From positions 13,423,142 through 13,487,141 of the forward strand of contig NC_064548.1 of assembly GCF_023856365.1 (NCBI RefSeq): DNA of 64,000 nucleotides, given 5' to 3'. The notes below the pieces were generated by a model. The model saw only the letters and a program-made list of their open reading frames with translations. It searched no databases and had not been told where the DNA came from. Shown piece by piece: positions 49,288 through 62,359 of this stretch. How positions within the stretch are numbered: the first letter of the stretch is position 1; each line of letters begins with the position of its first letter. The DNA comes from Brienomyrus brachyistius. Taxonomy: Eukaryota > Chordata > Actinopteri > Osteoglossiformes > Mormyridae. A program made the translations under genes and the position numbers.

Positions 49288-52200
49288 TCAGTGTTCGTCC
49301 CGACACGAGGGCCCCGACAGATAACCGTTGGTCCCGTTGGCCCCGCTGGTGCCGTTGGTGGCACTGTTATGGAGTTTTTGTGTCGGGGGGGGGCCTTCCT
49401 CCTCATCGGAGCTGGACTCTATGTCACTTCGGTCATCTTTGGACACCTGGGAAGACACGTTACAACAGTGAGAAGAGCGAAAGTCCACAACACTGGCATG
49501 GAGCTAGCAGGAAGGATGCTGATGATGCTGATGTGAGATCTTAATGGAGTTTTAACTGAAGAGAAAATTTCCAAAACTCACTCAGTCCTCATGTAACCCA
49601 ATGAATTATAAAAATTTCTAAAATTCCACTCGGTCAAAAGAAATTCTCAAAAACATATTTCGGTGGACTGGATGAGTTTTAGAAATTCGCTGTTCAATTT
49701 GCATTCTGCTTTGGAAGACAAATGGAGTAACAATGGGAAATGATAGGTTTGCATGGAACCGCGTGCTACCAGCTACATGAATTTTACTTAAAGGTAGAAA
49801 ACAAAATAAACCAATATCTGTGATGCCCCTAAAGTGTATATAAAAAGTGACACCCCTGTTAAAATGGCAGGTTTTTATGCTGTTAAAAATGAGATCAACG
49901 ATAAATCATTTCATTCCCACCTTCAATGTGACCTGCAACCTGTAAAATTCCATTGAAAAACAAACAACCCAGTTAGGAGGAAGAATTAAAAAATATACCT
50001 ACAACAAGCTGGCTGCATACGTCTGCACGCCTATAAACTAATACTTTGTTGAAGCACCTTTTGATTTAATTACAGCATTCAGACTTTTTGAGTACAAATC
50101 TGCCATCAATTAAAGTGACTGTGATTCACCCCAAATAAAGTTCAGCTGTCCTAGTAGGATGTTCCTGACATTCACTCAGTTGCGTCCTACAGCAAAAGTC
50201 ATGGTTCTCAGAGAGCTTACAAAGCAACAAAAGGGATCTCATTGTTGAAAGGTATCAGTCAGGAGAAGGGAGCATTAGATATACCATGGAACACCATGAA
50301 GACAGTCGTCAAGAAGTGGAGAAAATATGGGACAGCAGTGATGTTACCGAGAACTGGACGTTCCTCCGAAACTGATGAAAAGACAAGACAAAACTGGTCA
50401 GGGAGGCTGCCAGGAGGCCTACAGCAACACTGGAGGAGCTGCTGGAATTTCTGGCAAGTACTGGTTGTGTACCTCGTGTGACAACAATCTCCCATGTTCT
50501 CCATATGTCTGTACTATGAGGTACGGTCGCAAGACTGAAGCCTTTTCTTACAAAGAAAAACATCCAAAAAAATTGCAAAAAATACACCAAAAGCATGTGG
50601 GAAAATGTGTTATGGTCTGATTAAACCAAGGTTGAATTTTTTGGCCACAATTCCAAAAGGTACGTTTGGCACAAAATCACTGCACATCAGCAAAAGACCA
50701 CCACACCCAAGCATGGGGGGGCAGCTTCAGGCTTTGGGGTTGTTCTTCAGCTTGAACTGGGGCTTTAGTCAAGGTGGAAGGAATTATAGTAAATCTGCCT
50801 AGATCAAGCTGTCCTTGCAAACTGAGTGACCGTGCAAGAAGGAGACTAGTGAGAGACGCCACCAGGACACCTATCACTACTCTGAAGGAGTTACAAGCTT
50901 CAGCAGCTGAGATGGGAGAGACTCTGCATACAACAGTTGCCCCGGTTCTTCACCAGTCAAAGCTTTATGGGAGAGTGGCAATGAGAAAGTCACCGTTGAA
51001 GAAAACATATCAAATCTTGACTAGAGTTTGCCAAAATGCATGTTGGAGAGTCCATGGTCAAGTAGAAGAAAGTTCTTTGGTCTGATGATACCAAAATGGA
51101 GCATTTTGGCCATCAGACAAGACGCTATGTTTGGCGGACATAAAACACTGTACATCACCACAAACACACCATCCTCACTGTGAAGCATGGTGGTGGCAGC
51201 ATCATGCTGCGGGGATGCTTCTCAGCAGAAGGTCCTGGAAGGCTTGTAAAGGTAGAAGGTAAATTGAATGCAGCAAAATAGAGGGAAATCCTGGAGGACA
51301 ATTTGATTCCATTTGCAAGAGAACTACGGCTTGGTAGAAGATTTCTTTTCCAGCAAGACAATGATCTGAAGCATACAGCTAAAGCTACACAAAAATGGTT
51401 TGAAGACAACAAGGTGGATGTTCTGGAGTCAAAGCCCAGACCTCAATCCCACAGATAATTTGTGGCGGGACTTGAAAAGGGTTTTTCACACCCAATCCCC
51501 ATGCAACCTGACAAAGCTTGAACAGTTTTGTAAGGAATAATGGAGTAAAAATTCCATATTAAAGCTCAGTTATGTCCAGATGTGCAAGCCTGATTGAGAC
51601 CGATCCACACGGACACCGTGCTGTGATGGCAGTCAAAGGTGCATCTACTAAATACTGACTTGAAGCGGGTGAATATTTATGCCATCACTTATTTCATGTT
51701 ACATATTTTTATTTAATTGTCATTATCTTGTAGAAATTAGTTTTCACTTTGACATTAAAGGAGGGTTTTTTGTATTTTTTTTTGTCAAAAAAGCAAAATT
51801 ATGTTGATCATGATCGATTTATAAAAGCAATAAAAGGGAAAACATCCAAGGGGGTGAATACATTTTATAGGCACCGTAAATTAAAAGGTGATTCAACAAA
51901 GTGTTATGTGTGCAAGGTTATGCAACCAGCTTATTGTATGTTTTTTTTCTTCTCCCCCCTCCCAAAGAAATGTTTGTTTTTCAAGTGAAATGTACAGGTT
52001 ATAGGTCACATTAAGGGTGGGGAAGTTTTTAAATGCTTTATCGTGGTCTCTCTTGCGTCACACAAACCTGGCATTTTAACAGGGGTGTGCACACTTTTTA
52101 TTTTATCTACTGTATATGTGGGAGAAGAGAGAAAAAAAACAAATGTGAACAAATACTGGTGGGACAGAAACAGAAGTTTAACCCACATGAGTAAAAGCTG

Positions 52201-55200
52201 ACAGCGGCATCTGGCATCATGATGACCAGGGGTTACATTTGACCCCCATGTCTCACCTCCCCACCCCACTTACATGCAAAGGGTTCCATTTTCCCGCCTT
52301 CGGAGGTTGCAAAAAGGAAGAGCAGGAAGAGGCAAGATGAGAAAGAAAAAAATATATACATATGTATATGGCAAGAAGGACCACAGACAGTGAAGTAAAT
52401 AACCAACCCCCCCCCCCTCTGAAGAACCACTGTTTCTCAACTGGTGACCATTTTTTTGAGCGGCGAAGTGTGTGGCTAAAATATTTAGAAATTGTTTTCT
52501 GTTGGATTTTCTTTTTTTTGCGCATCAAGGCAAAGTGTTACTGTCACTCTACTACTGCTGCTATTACTACTGCACGGATTTTGTTACATGATCAAGGGAA
52601 AATGTGGCTCATGAGGCTAAACCATCTAAACCATCAAACATCTCTAGTCGTCCCCAGTGCTCACTTAAGAAACCAGCTTGATTGGAAAACTGCCGGTTCT
52701 AGGCCTGGAGTTGGAGGTGCGGTGAGAGAAGGCCGGTTCCCTCACCTTTCCCCTGGAGACGGCCCTGCAGGCGATCCTCACGATGAGGTAGGACCAGAAT
52801 GAGTGCAGCACCAGCAGCAGGAACAGCAGCACATTGAAGACCCACCAGGATGGGAACGGGCCCACGATCTCCCAGCTTTCAAACAGTGTGCTGTTTAAAA
52901 TCCTGCGTCACAAGAGGGAAGGAGACCGGGATCAACTAGGAAAACAAAGAATGGTATAAAGAGGCATTTAAGGTCACACAGAGATCTACTTTGTCAAAAA
53001 AAATGTTTCTTTACAAACTGACTTATCCATCCATTCAGCCATCAGCAATAAGTCTATTTCAGGAAGCAAGGGAAACACTTTAAGGCTAGTTACTCCATCC
53101 ATCCATCCATCCATCCAGTGAGTCTATGACACACTTGATCCAGGAAATTTACAGGCACAAATTCCATGTTTCTGGACTATGGGACGAAACTCCATGCAAA
53201 CTCCAACACATGCATAGCTGGATTCAGGAATCAAACCTACCACTTGTTGGTTGGTATAGCACACTACTATAAAGTGAGACTCCCCAACACTTCTCTCCAT
53301 ATAAAAAAGCCCCTTGACACAAAAACTCCCTGGATAATCGCAAATCGATAATGAAAATTAAAACATAGATCCAGAAAGGCAGTGAAGGTAACACTTCACA
53401 GGTCACTGGCTGTAACACTGGTAGTGGCTGGAAATTCCTCCGCAGTGAAATGCTCTTAGTTCCTCGTAGACGGTGCAGACATGTTAAACAATGCACAGGG
53501 CAGAAGTGAAACCAAACACAGGGCAGAGCAGTGGTGCCCCCTCCGTATCCAGCAAGCTGCCCCCATGGCCGCCTACAGCAGGGGCCATAATTCATAAAGA
53601 GGGCCAACCTTAGCCAATGATGAATGAATGTTCTGAATCTGTGTGTGAAGGGGAGGAAGCACTCTGGGGACCAATCAGCTTTCAGCTGAGGTCAATGCCC
53701 CATTGGCCCCACCCATTTAAACACCTCTGACTTACATGTCACCTACAATGTCTGTACCACTGCCTGCTACACCGCAGTGTTCATTCTCACAAACATGCAT
53801 CATATATATTTGCACACATGATATGTTAAGGGCTCATTTGTAGCTACTCTCATCTCATCTGCTGAGAAAGTGTCAGGGAATCATTTTCAATTTACTCCCA
53901 TTTAATAGCCCTTCAGTGTTTTTTGGTAATACTATAACATACTATCTGGTGGAAACGATATAAAATAAAATGGCTGACTGAAATAACTGAGCTTTAATTT
54001 AAATTCAACTCCTACATCCTCTTATCTGTTTCCAGGGGTGTAGGAACAGGGGGGGACATGTACTCCGCCATATTTAATTTTGATTCATTCATCCCACCCT
54101 ATAAAAACACCTTTGTATTTAAATTAAGTTGTGCCCCCCCCCCCCCCTTCAATATCAAACTCTCTCCTACGCCATTGCCTGTTTGCTATTCATTACTTGC
54201 ACACATAAGACTACAGCAAAATCTTCTGGTTCAGACAGCAATGTGCATCAAACTGCTAGCATTCCTTTAAACTCTGACTGAAATGCGAAGGCGTTAAAGT
54301 TCAGCAAGCGCGATGTGTCAGGCACGTTTTCGCACAAGCTGCCTGACAGCGGCATCTCTAGCAATTATTTAAAAACCTCCCGACCTCAAACGGTTCAGAG
54401 AGATACAAAGTAAAGCCTCCTGCTTTGTGATTCTATCACCAGAGAGAGTGAACGAGAGAGAGAGAAGAAAAATCTATTTCAGGACTAAAATAAGATTTTT
54501 TTTTTTTTTACATTATGCAAGAGTAGCGAGTCCTTAAGGGGAGGTCAGCACCATGGCAACCGGTTTACAGCAGTAGTGTGATGGTGGCTATTATGAAAAA
54601 TATGAACCCAGGTGGAAGCAGAGTTTAGGCGTAAAGAACTGCAGATATCCTTAGAAATCTTACCATTTGACAATAAATGGATTGTATGACACTGCAGCTC
54701 CTGCCATCCCCGCGTTCAGACGATGGAGTTCAGGTCTGAACGCGACTTAACGCTACCATTTCATGACGCTCCTCTTAGCTACAGAACCACCGGCCCACCA
54801 GTCTCCAAAGGAGTCTGATAATCACATTCCTATAATCCAAACCCCATATTACCCCAGCTGTGCCATGACATCATCCCCGCTCAGAAGCGCACAAGCCGGA
54901 ATTTAAGGAACAGAATCAGAGCGGTAGTAGGAACGTGGCGAGGAACACAAGGCCGCTCCCAGCAGCAGGAACCTGGAGCGGCTACCAGGAGCCCATCGGA
55001 CACGAGAGGCTCCAGTATTCTCCTGCCTCTGACTCATAGCCTATTTTTACACGCCCCCCCCCTGCCAAACCCATCCCCTTTCCGGCGGCTACTCTGTACA
55101 TTTGCCAGCACGACCAGCCTGTCAGAATTGGCCCCCGGAGGCTCCATGGCCCCAAACGTGGCTGACTGGACAGGTACGTCACTTTTCAGCGGCTCGGCTA

Positions 55201-58200
55201 ACCAAAGCGCAGCCTGGCTACTTGCTGATGGGCCAGCAGGCTCGGTCTTGGGGAGCGTCCCCAAAGCGGCACTCCCGGCCGGGCCCCATGCCAAGCCTCT
55301 CTCCCTGGCCTCAGAGCCCAGCTCTGTCCTGGCGCTTGCTGCTGCACCGAAGTGCCAAAGCTGGACCCTCTGGTGCTTTGTAAGCAATTCTGATCACTGC
55401 TTGTCTGCAGTCTTGCAGCGAGGCTCAAAAAAAAAAAAAAAAAAAAAAAGCACAGGAACTGAAAAACAAACGAGGCTTCTGCAACCTGGACGCCTGCTTA
55501 CATGAATATAGGAGCCCAAGATGACGACTCGTACCGTTACCACTCAGGCTGGTTTATCATCTTTCTCTCTGCTACGGCTCACATCTAACTTACCGACGTC
55601 CACTAGCCGCTATTAATCGCCTCTCGCAAACACCCAGGCTTTCTAAAACACTTTTTGCAAATGATACGGTTTAAATACGGATTAAATAAATAAAAACCAC
55701 TGCTGTAGCTATGGTTACGATTACTGGGTGCTTTTCCACGACTGAAGGAAGTCGCTCATATAGCGAAATAAAAATAAACACGACTTTTCCACCTAAAACA
55801 GCAACGTATATAGAACAATTATACAAGTCCGATAGCAAGCAGATGTCAACGAGCTTCGACTGAGGGTGGAAATCGATTTTATCACTGTCAGATATATGAG
55901 ACCACAAATGAAACAGAAATTCATACGATTAAAAGAAAAAAAAAAACTCTAGCGACAATCTGATGGAGACGGTGTGAAGACGGTGGGAATCTTGTAACAG
56001 ACTTACCAAATAGGATAAACACCCAGCCTGGAACTGGTAAAGACCAGCGCAAACATGACGAAAATCACGTTGCACAGTCTCTGGCACTTCGCATAGTTGG
56101 CCATTTTAGCGGCCTGCAAAGAAATAAACACTACTACGTCATCGTAACGCATAAGTGAATATATCGAAAGCACGTAGGATAAAAACATGTAAATATTATT
56201 CATTATGAGCTGTTATTTTATAGAGGCTGCCAAATTTGTGCGCTTACTTGGTGCAAAATTTTGTGTATGTCTGAGTATCTGTGGCGGGGTCTTTCCGATT
56301 CGAGTTCCCTGTCAGACAGCTGGCAACCCTGTAAGCTACATTATGTATGTGTCGAGCACACGCCAGACTGTCTTTATTTTTAATAATTTTAATCTCTTTT
56401 TAATTTATTAATTAATTCAGTGACATCGTGGATGAACCTTCCAGAGAAATTAATCAAGAAAAGAGCATTATACTAGAAGGCCCGCAGGGGGTGTTGGGTC
56501 ACACCCCCGCTCTCACCTCCATCAAGACGTCGGCTGCATCATGAAGGCACATGACCAGAGCCCCCACCCGAGCCATGTTGTTCACATAGGAGAAGGTGAT
56601 GAGGGAGATGGTCACCAGGTGGTGCAGAAACATGATCAGGAAGTCCTGGGTACCAGAGGGGTGGGACAGTGACCAGGAGGCAGTGACAGGGCTGTTAAAT
56701 TTAAATCGACATCTTATAGGACAGAGAACCCATCCCCCATTGTATATTTTGCTTTAGTACTTACAAAAACACTCACTTTTAAAGTTCTAACATCTTCAAT
56801 TAATCAAAAAAGAATGTGGCATTGTTCATTTAAGGAAAATCTATGTTCAACATATCAGATTATTGTAAAATGTGCAAAAACGATTCATGCCACCAAGTAG
56901 TGAAAGTCCTGTATTATATTTAATATTATAAAAACAGCAAAACTGCAAGGAGCATGATGAATGCTGAGAGAGGATGCAGGGCTGCGAGGAAAGCTTCTGG
57001 GACAAACTGGCACTAACTGGGAGTTTGGGTCCTATCCCAGAGCCACCAGCAGAATCATACAACATCCTGTCAACCCCCACCACTATGCAACGCTGCTTAA
57101 CCCCGGTCTGCATTACACACAGGGACACGTGCAGGTGCTGCATTGTTAGAGTAACAGCACTCCTGTGACCATTTTTTACATTATTCACTCACTTCATTTG
57201 ACTCTGTTTATACCCTGGGGGGGCAACAATGAGACAGAGCTAATCCGGACCGGCATACGGCCCACGGCAGGATGGCACCCCACCCCCCCACTTTTCCGGG
57301 GGCTATTGACATCCGCTCGTTTTCCTGTGATCCCTCCCTAAGGTGGATTAGCGGATCTGCTATGTAATCCGTTCAAGCAGCCCTAATTGCCCGTTAAGAC
57401 ATATCATGAGCACCTAAGTTAGACGCTTCCCAAGGTAAATTCTGGAAAACACAGAATACATTCATGAGTCCTGCAGATACTAAGAAACAGCTCTGACAGA
57501 CACTTTCTTCATTTGGGTCGTATGTCGCTTGTACAGGGAGGGATGAGACAAGAACACACACACACGCACACCACTAAGCTGGGGCATGTACAGGGGCGTG
57601 GCCTCAGGGGCACTGGCCCCACCTAAAAGTTGATTGGCCCCTGGACTGCCCCATCCTCTGTCACTCACCAATTCAAAACATATCATTGGCTAATAACAGA
57701 GTTGGCCCCTCAATGAATTACAGCTCTTCTTATGCCGCCCACCTTAAAAAAATTACTAGAATTGGTCCATGCCGCTGAAACTACAGCAACTTTAAACCTA
57801 GTGTGCATCAGGCTACACCAATACCCTAGAGGGCTCTGGGACACGGGTAGATTGTAGCAGTCGGCATACAGACAGCCGAGGGAGTGAGGCAGCAGAGGAG
57901 AAGGAAGAGGTGGTGTAAAACAGAACGGAAGGATGGCGAGAGAGCAGAGGACATACGGGACTCGAGCAGGGGATGAAGGAGCTCTCCTCAGTGCGTGGCT
58001 TTGTGCATGAAAAAACTGAAAGAAGAAGGGGAGAAAAAAACAGACAACATGCCGAAAGTCAACAAAGGTGATTAGGAGGGAAAAAAAGAGGGGAGAAAAA
58101 ACATGGTGATATCTACTGAGAGCTGAGAAGTGAGTGATGGGGGAAGGATGAGTATGAAGAGAGCCGCTGTCGGAGGAGGACACAAAGGCTGCAGACCGCG

Positions 58201-61200
58201 AAGAGAAAAACGAAGCAGAGGAGGAGAATGGTAAAGTCTGGCATGACCTGTGGCTCCTGAAAGACCACACTGATCTGGGGTCAGCTCACATGATGCTTCA
58301 GTACGGGTCTGAAAACCCCGAAGAGATCGGGCCAGCAGACTGATAAAACTTGCAGCAAATGAAGATTTAAATAAGGCCTTTTATAATATTATACTACAAA
58401 CACAAGATACTGGCCAAAGCTTTATATACTGTTGCATATTAAAATTCCTAGTGCATGTCCAGCTTTGTTTGTGGATTCGAATCATAAAATATAGATTTTA
58501 GACAGAAAAAACATTTTCTGTACTGTAATGTACGGAGATGCTTTTTTTACTGAGTATGTTTGACTTGCAAGGTGCTAATTTTCATGGATTCTGCTGACAG
58601 AGGAGTACGACTGTAAATTTACACCGCAGATACTTTCAAAGCAATGCAGGGTAGAAAAGAGAATAACTCCCACCCCCCAACCTTCAAACGTTACGAAACA
58701 TTCGGGAAGCGTACGGTTTGATGTTGGGAGAGATGGGACTTCTATAAATCAATCTGAATGCCAGGAAGGGGGATGTGTGTGTGCCTGAGGGTGTGTATAC
58801 GGGTGTGTGTGTGTCAGATATACATTACATTATAGTTAAGGTTAGGGCTGGGTAGGGGTTAAGGGTATCGTGATTTTGATTGGGATTAGGGTTTTGCCCA
58901 TAGAAATGAATGGATGGTCCTCACAAATTTATGAGTACAGACCTGTGTGTGTGTGTATATACCTTCAATCCTAAGCAAGGAGGCTGTATGTGATACTTTA
59001 CAAGCTTTCTTGAGCATGGAAGGCAGACAAGTTATTTCAGAGCCTGTATTCTACTCCAAATTGGGGATTTGACATGACTGGGTTCTGAACAGAAAATAAT
59101 TCTGAAAGAGAAGTGAGATGACCATGCTAGGCGGGGAGGAGATCCGGGAATCGAGGACGCCGCGTCCTTGGAGGTTCGATGTCGAGAAGGGTGACATGTC
59201 AAGCGCTGATGAATGTGTGGTGTTTGTCCCTGACAGCGATACTATACCGAAAATATCTCATTAAACAGGAACGGATTGCATTTTGTTGGTTCAGGCCATG
59301 TCATTATCACTCTCTGCTGTTAATGTTTCACATTCGTGACAAAATGCTTCACACCGTTTCATCGGATGAAATATTTAAAAGCCGACGCTGGCACGAAGCT
59401 ACGCTGCTCGGAACAGGAGCAGGGTGACGGTGAAAGTGCCCCCTCCTACTGAACATCGTTAATCAAAGCAATTTTCAGTATGACTTGGTGCATAACTAAA
59501 CTATTTGTTGCAGTAACAAATCAGTTTTCTGCATTTTCCCTCCAAAATGCTTGCTAACCAATCACAGTGAGGTGCCACAGCCCGCCCACACCCCACCTTC
59601 CGATCCACTCCCCTCGACTCCTACCTTCCTCCTGATGTCCGTGAACTGGGAGAACAATAAGGAGAGGTAGAAGGACAGCTCCACTATGTAGTAGTAATGG
59701 ATGTCCATGGTCAGTGGCTGTGGGGAGAGTGGACGGAGAGAGTGAGCAGAGGTGACTCAGGACTTTGACGGAGGTTGAGGTGGTTGTGACACCTTGGTGG
59801 ACGGACGACCTGCTGGGCTGTCAGAGCGTGACGGCAGCTTCTACTCGAGGGGCAAAATAAACCCCCTGCAGAGTAGTAGTTAGAAATTGGGTCGCTGACG
59901 CAAATACTGCCCTGTATGCTTCATTTTCTCAAGGATTATGTACACAGAAGTACTGCTCTCCTCAGCCAGGGAGATTCCCGTTGCATTATTTAAGGCTAAT
60001 ATAACAGACATAGGCGAATTACTGTAACTGAAATATCCGTGCTTCTACTTTATCATACATATCATACATTATTTATACATTTTGATCTGGAAATGGTAGA
60101 ATCCTTACCTGGTAAGGGTAGTTGTACCAACATTCTCTGGTGTTCCATTGCCAGGAGGTCTACATCATAAAGGTAGGGAGGGAGAGGAGGGAGATCACAT
60201 GGACAGGAGTGGAAGCTCTTAGGATTTTCAGGATGCGATGAAACGAGTGCAAGAAGAACCCAGATGCAGCTATGTGCCGAAGAGACAGTTCAATGCACGG
60301 TGCCTAAAAGGCGAAGAGGTCCTTCTTCAGGCTCCCAATGGTGGGCTCACACAAATGTTAGTCTGCAGGCCTTTTAATGTAAAAGCTCCAGAGAGAGGAA
60401 GGCTGCAGGTAACGATGTGAGGAAACCTAAGCAAAACAATCCCCCAACCTAAATGCGTAGGTGATTAGCATAGTGATCTTGAGGTTTCTCCTACTTTGAA
60501 AGCTCATAAGAAATTCCAGGCCAAGCCTCCAATACAATTTAGGCCTACTGCCTGTATTCTGGGGGGGGGCAGGGGGGCTGTGCCAGCTGGTGTTGACCAA
60601 GAATAAATTATCCACCATTGCAAGAACAAACACCATGGTCCAGAAGCAACGCTCACACAGCGACGTCGACGTAACGTCATGCGGCTCACTGGTTAGAAGT
60701 AGCGTCAGATACGTGCTTGTAGCACACAGACACTAATTATCTGTTACGTTCCACCAAAATCCTATGATAAGCGGAATGGCAGCATGATTCTTTTGATTGT
60801 GATGGGAAAGACGTCAAACAGGCAGCTTAGGCGCGCATCTCAGCGGCAGAGTGGACAGCTTATCTGACAAGGTCGCGGGACGACAAGCCTCCGACACCCC
60901 TGGATAATGCCGAGCTGCCCCAGCCTCAGTAAGATTGTCCTTCACTTATTCTGCATCGCTCATACCGAGCAGCATAGGGAACAAGGCCTGTGAGCCAAAC
61001 CACATGTCTTTGGAGTGCGGGATGGAACCAAAGACCCCACAAAGGGTCGAGGTAGGATGCGAACCAACACTGGAGGTACGAGGCACCGGTGCTACCAATT
61101 AACAACCATGTCACCCACTAATACTCCGTTGATTATTGTAAATACATTTTTTAAACTACAGATGCACCTCGATTTACCTTCCAGTAAACCTAAGTTGAAA

Positions 61201-62359
61201 ATATAGTGTTTGATTTGAATTTGATATAGTGAATAAATAAGTACTGTAACTCGCTAAATACGAGATACGTGATTATTTGCTCGCCATTTGTGCATAAAAC
61301 CAACATTCCAGGCACATTGGAATCCTTGTACGGAGTAAACACAACACGTATTTACAGAAAAAGATGGTAATATCTACACAAGGAAAGAAATTTAAATACA
61401 AGTATTAATGAAGAACAACTATGAAGGAACTTAAATACAATACGAGATGTAACACAAGGCTCTGTTTCAAGAGCTGTATAAACAGTTTTCTTACATACGT
61501 AGTATAGTTGGTTGTTTGTTTGTGTGTGTGTGTGCGCGAGATCGCTACAGAGACGGGAAGTGTGGCTGCATAGATGTTGCCGTCACCCAGCATCAGCAGA
61601 AGGCATCGTACAGCATACAATTAGCCCTGGGACAGATCAAAATTTGGAAACTACTGAACGTGCATCACCATCGCATCACCGCAGAGTCGAAGATATCGCA
61701 AGTCAAACCATCATTAAGCGAGAAGCAGCTGACAACTAATTCTAATTCTAACTTTGAGAGGATTTAAAAAAGGATTTTTGAGGGGACTGTCTGTTTATGT
61801 CTTTATTGGGTAGAACACCTTGGTCAGTGTAGGCTGTCAATGTGAGCAGATTCACTGATGAATAATAGATTAGGCTGCTCTTAGACAGATGAAGGTCTGG
61901 ACTTTAAAGGTTCCAGCAAACACATTTATAGTCAGAGATCCATCAATTACAGCCCTCATCCAAATTTCCCCAAAATGTCATCTTTCATCTCAGGTTCTCA
62001 CTACCATTTTTTTTAATGCACTCTTTTAGGTGACTCAACTCAGATGAGTATCTAGCTTCCTCTCCAATTGTTAGGGCCACAGATAACAGCATGTGGGGGG
62101 AAAAAAGAAAAATCTCCCAGACTTCTCTGAAATAATTTCTGCAAGCCGTTTAATTCGACGTCTAATCTGATCGCTTGAGAGGAGAAGCTTGGAGTTTTTC
62201 CAGCATCATCATCGGCACAAGATCTTCGAGTAATTTCATGTTCACATCAGAGATAACAACAATTTAAAAAAAAAAAAAAAAAAAAAAGCCCGACCCCTTA
62301 CCTTCTTCAGGAAGCGCACTCCGTAGGTGAATATGTAGAGGTAAAATGTGAATCTCCAC
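49288..62359 (-). CDS. cers6: ceramide synthase 6-like, last seven coding exons (partial)
   Basis: Exons: 62359-62302, 60159-60109, 59717-59625, 56645-56517, 56113-56007, 52902-52746 and 49446-49288 (TGA). They join in phase to about 251 codons; the first transmembrane segment and homeobox-like region lie beyond the right edge. In order they read [56 protein letters not shown], then [12 protein letters not shown] with the catalytic His pair and [14 protein letters not shown] (Lag1p motif), [17 protein letters not shown], and [16 protein letters not shown] followed by the last membrane span. The tail is [14 protein letters not shown], acidic and serine-rich (probable CK2 sites). The enzyme N-acylates sphingoid bases at the ER; CERS6 prefers C14-C16 acyl-Co[20 protein letters not shown] and tail NGTSG-NGYL fit human CERS6 better than CERS5, from memory. 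Introns are long and hold transposons. Confidence 0.9.
49447..52745 (-). other. last intron of cers6
   Basis: Bounded by GTGAGG (donor, minus) at 52745 and CCCAG at 49447. Most of it is the Tc1-like element at 49838-52112. A short C-run lies at 52407-52416. Confidence 0.75.
49838..52112 (+). mobile_element. Tc1-like element with matching inverted termini and chimeric dead transposase
   Basis: The left end (TATAAAAAGTG, CACCCCTGTTAAAATGGCAGG) and the reverse complement of the right end (ATAAAAAGTG, CACACCCCTGTTAAAATGCCAGG) match, so both termini are present. The interior carries two partial transposases head to tail. The first (about 50200-50795) runs from a helix-turn-helix ([17 protein letters not shown]) through a damaged catalytic core to a [14 protein letters not shown] segment. 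The second (from about 50795) restarts at [19 protein letters not shown] and continues through [14 protein letters not shown] and [15 protein letters not shown] segments to the C terminus near 51550. Stops and frameshifts are scattered throughout. It lies antisense to cers6. Confidence 0.8.
52903..56006 (-). other. cers6 intron
   Basis: Contains a degenerate reversed SINE at about 53100-53270 (CTCCATGCAAACTCC, GAATCAAACC), a C-run at 54134-54147, a T-run at 54497, and a GC-rich block at 55090-55425 followed by 23 A. No extra exon was recognised. Confidence 0.5.
55090..55449 (+). other. GC-rich block ending in an A23 run
   Basis: About 330 bp markedly richer in G+C than the surrounding intron, open in several frames on both strands, ending at GAGGCTC followed by 23 A (55427-55449). 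This is the layout of a retroposed transcript, but no source gene was recognised and no target duplication was found. Confidence 0.3.
56646..59624 (-). other. cers6 intron
   Basis: Holds a purine-rich stretch (about 57890-58230, GA-rich on plus), whose opposite strand gives a spurious Ser/Phe/Pro-rich frame. It also holds a (GT)n-containing interspersed repeat at about 58760-58960 with GGTTAGGGCTGGG and CCATAGAAATGAATGGATGGTCC, common in fish. Confidence 0.5.
60160..62301 (-). other. cers6 intron
   Basis: A degenerate reversed SINE lies at about 61005-61112 (CATGTCTTTGGAGTGCGG, GGATGCGAACC). A short (GT)n lies at 61520-61536. A run of 24 A (T on the gene strand) at 62264-62287 begins about 15 bp inside the donor of the exon at 62302-62359. 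Confidence 0.5.

Noticed and set aside
57710..58270. 186-codon minus-strand frame rich in Ser, Phe and Pro
   Set aside because: It is the complement of a purine-rich intronic tract and has no domain, start context or splice support.
58800..58900. Interstitial telomere repeat (GGTTAGGG-like words)
   Set aside because: Only isolated degenerate words are present, inside a common interspersed repeat, with no TTAGGG tandem.
49288..62359. Assignment as cers5
   Set aside because: The last membrane segment ([19 protein letters not shown]) and tail ([19 protein letters not shown]) fit remembered CERS6 better. I keep cers5 as an alternative because atp5f1b is nearby.
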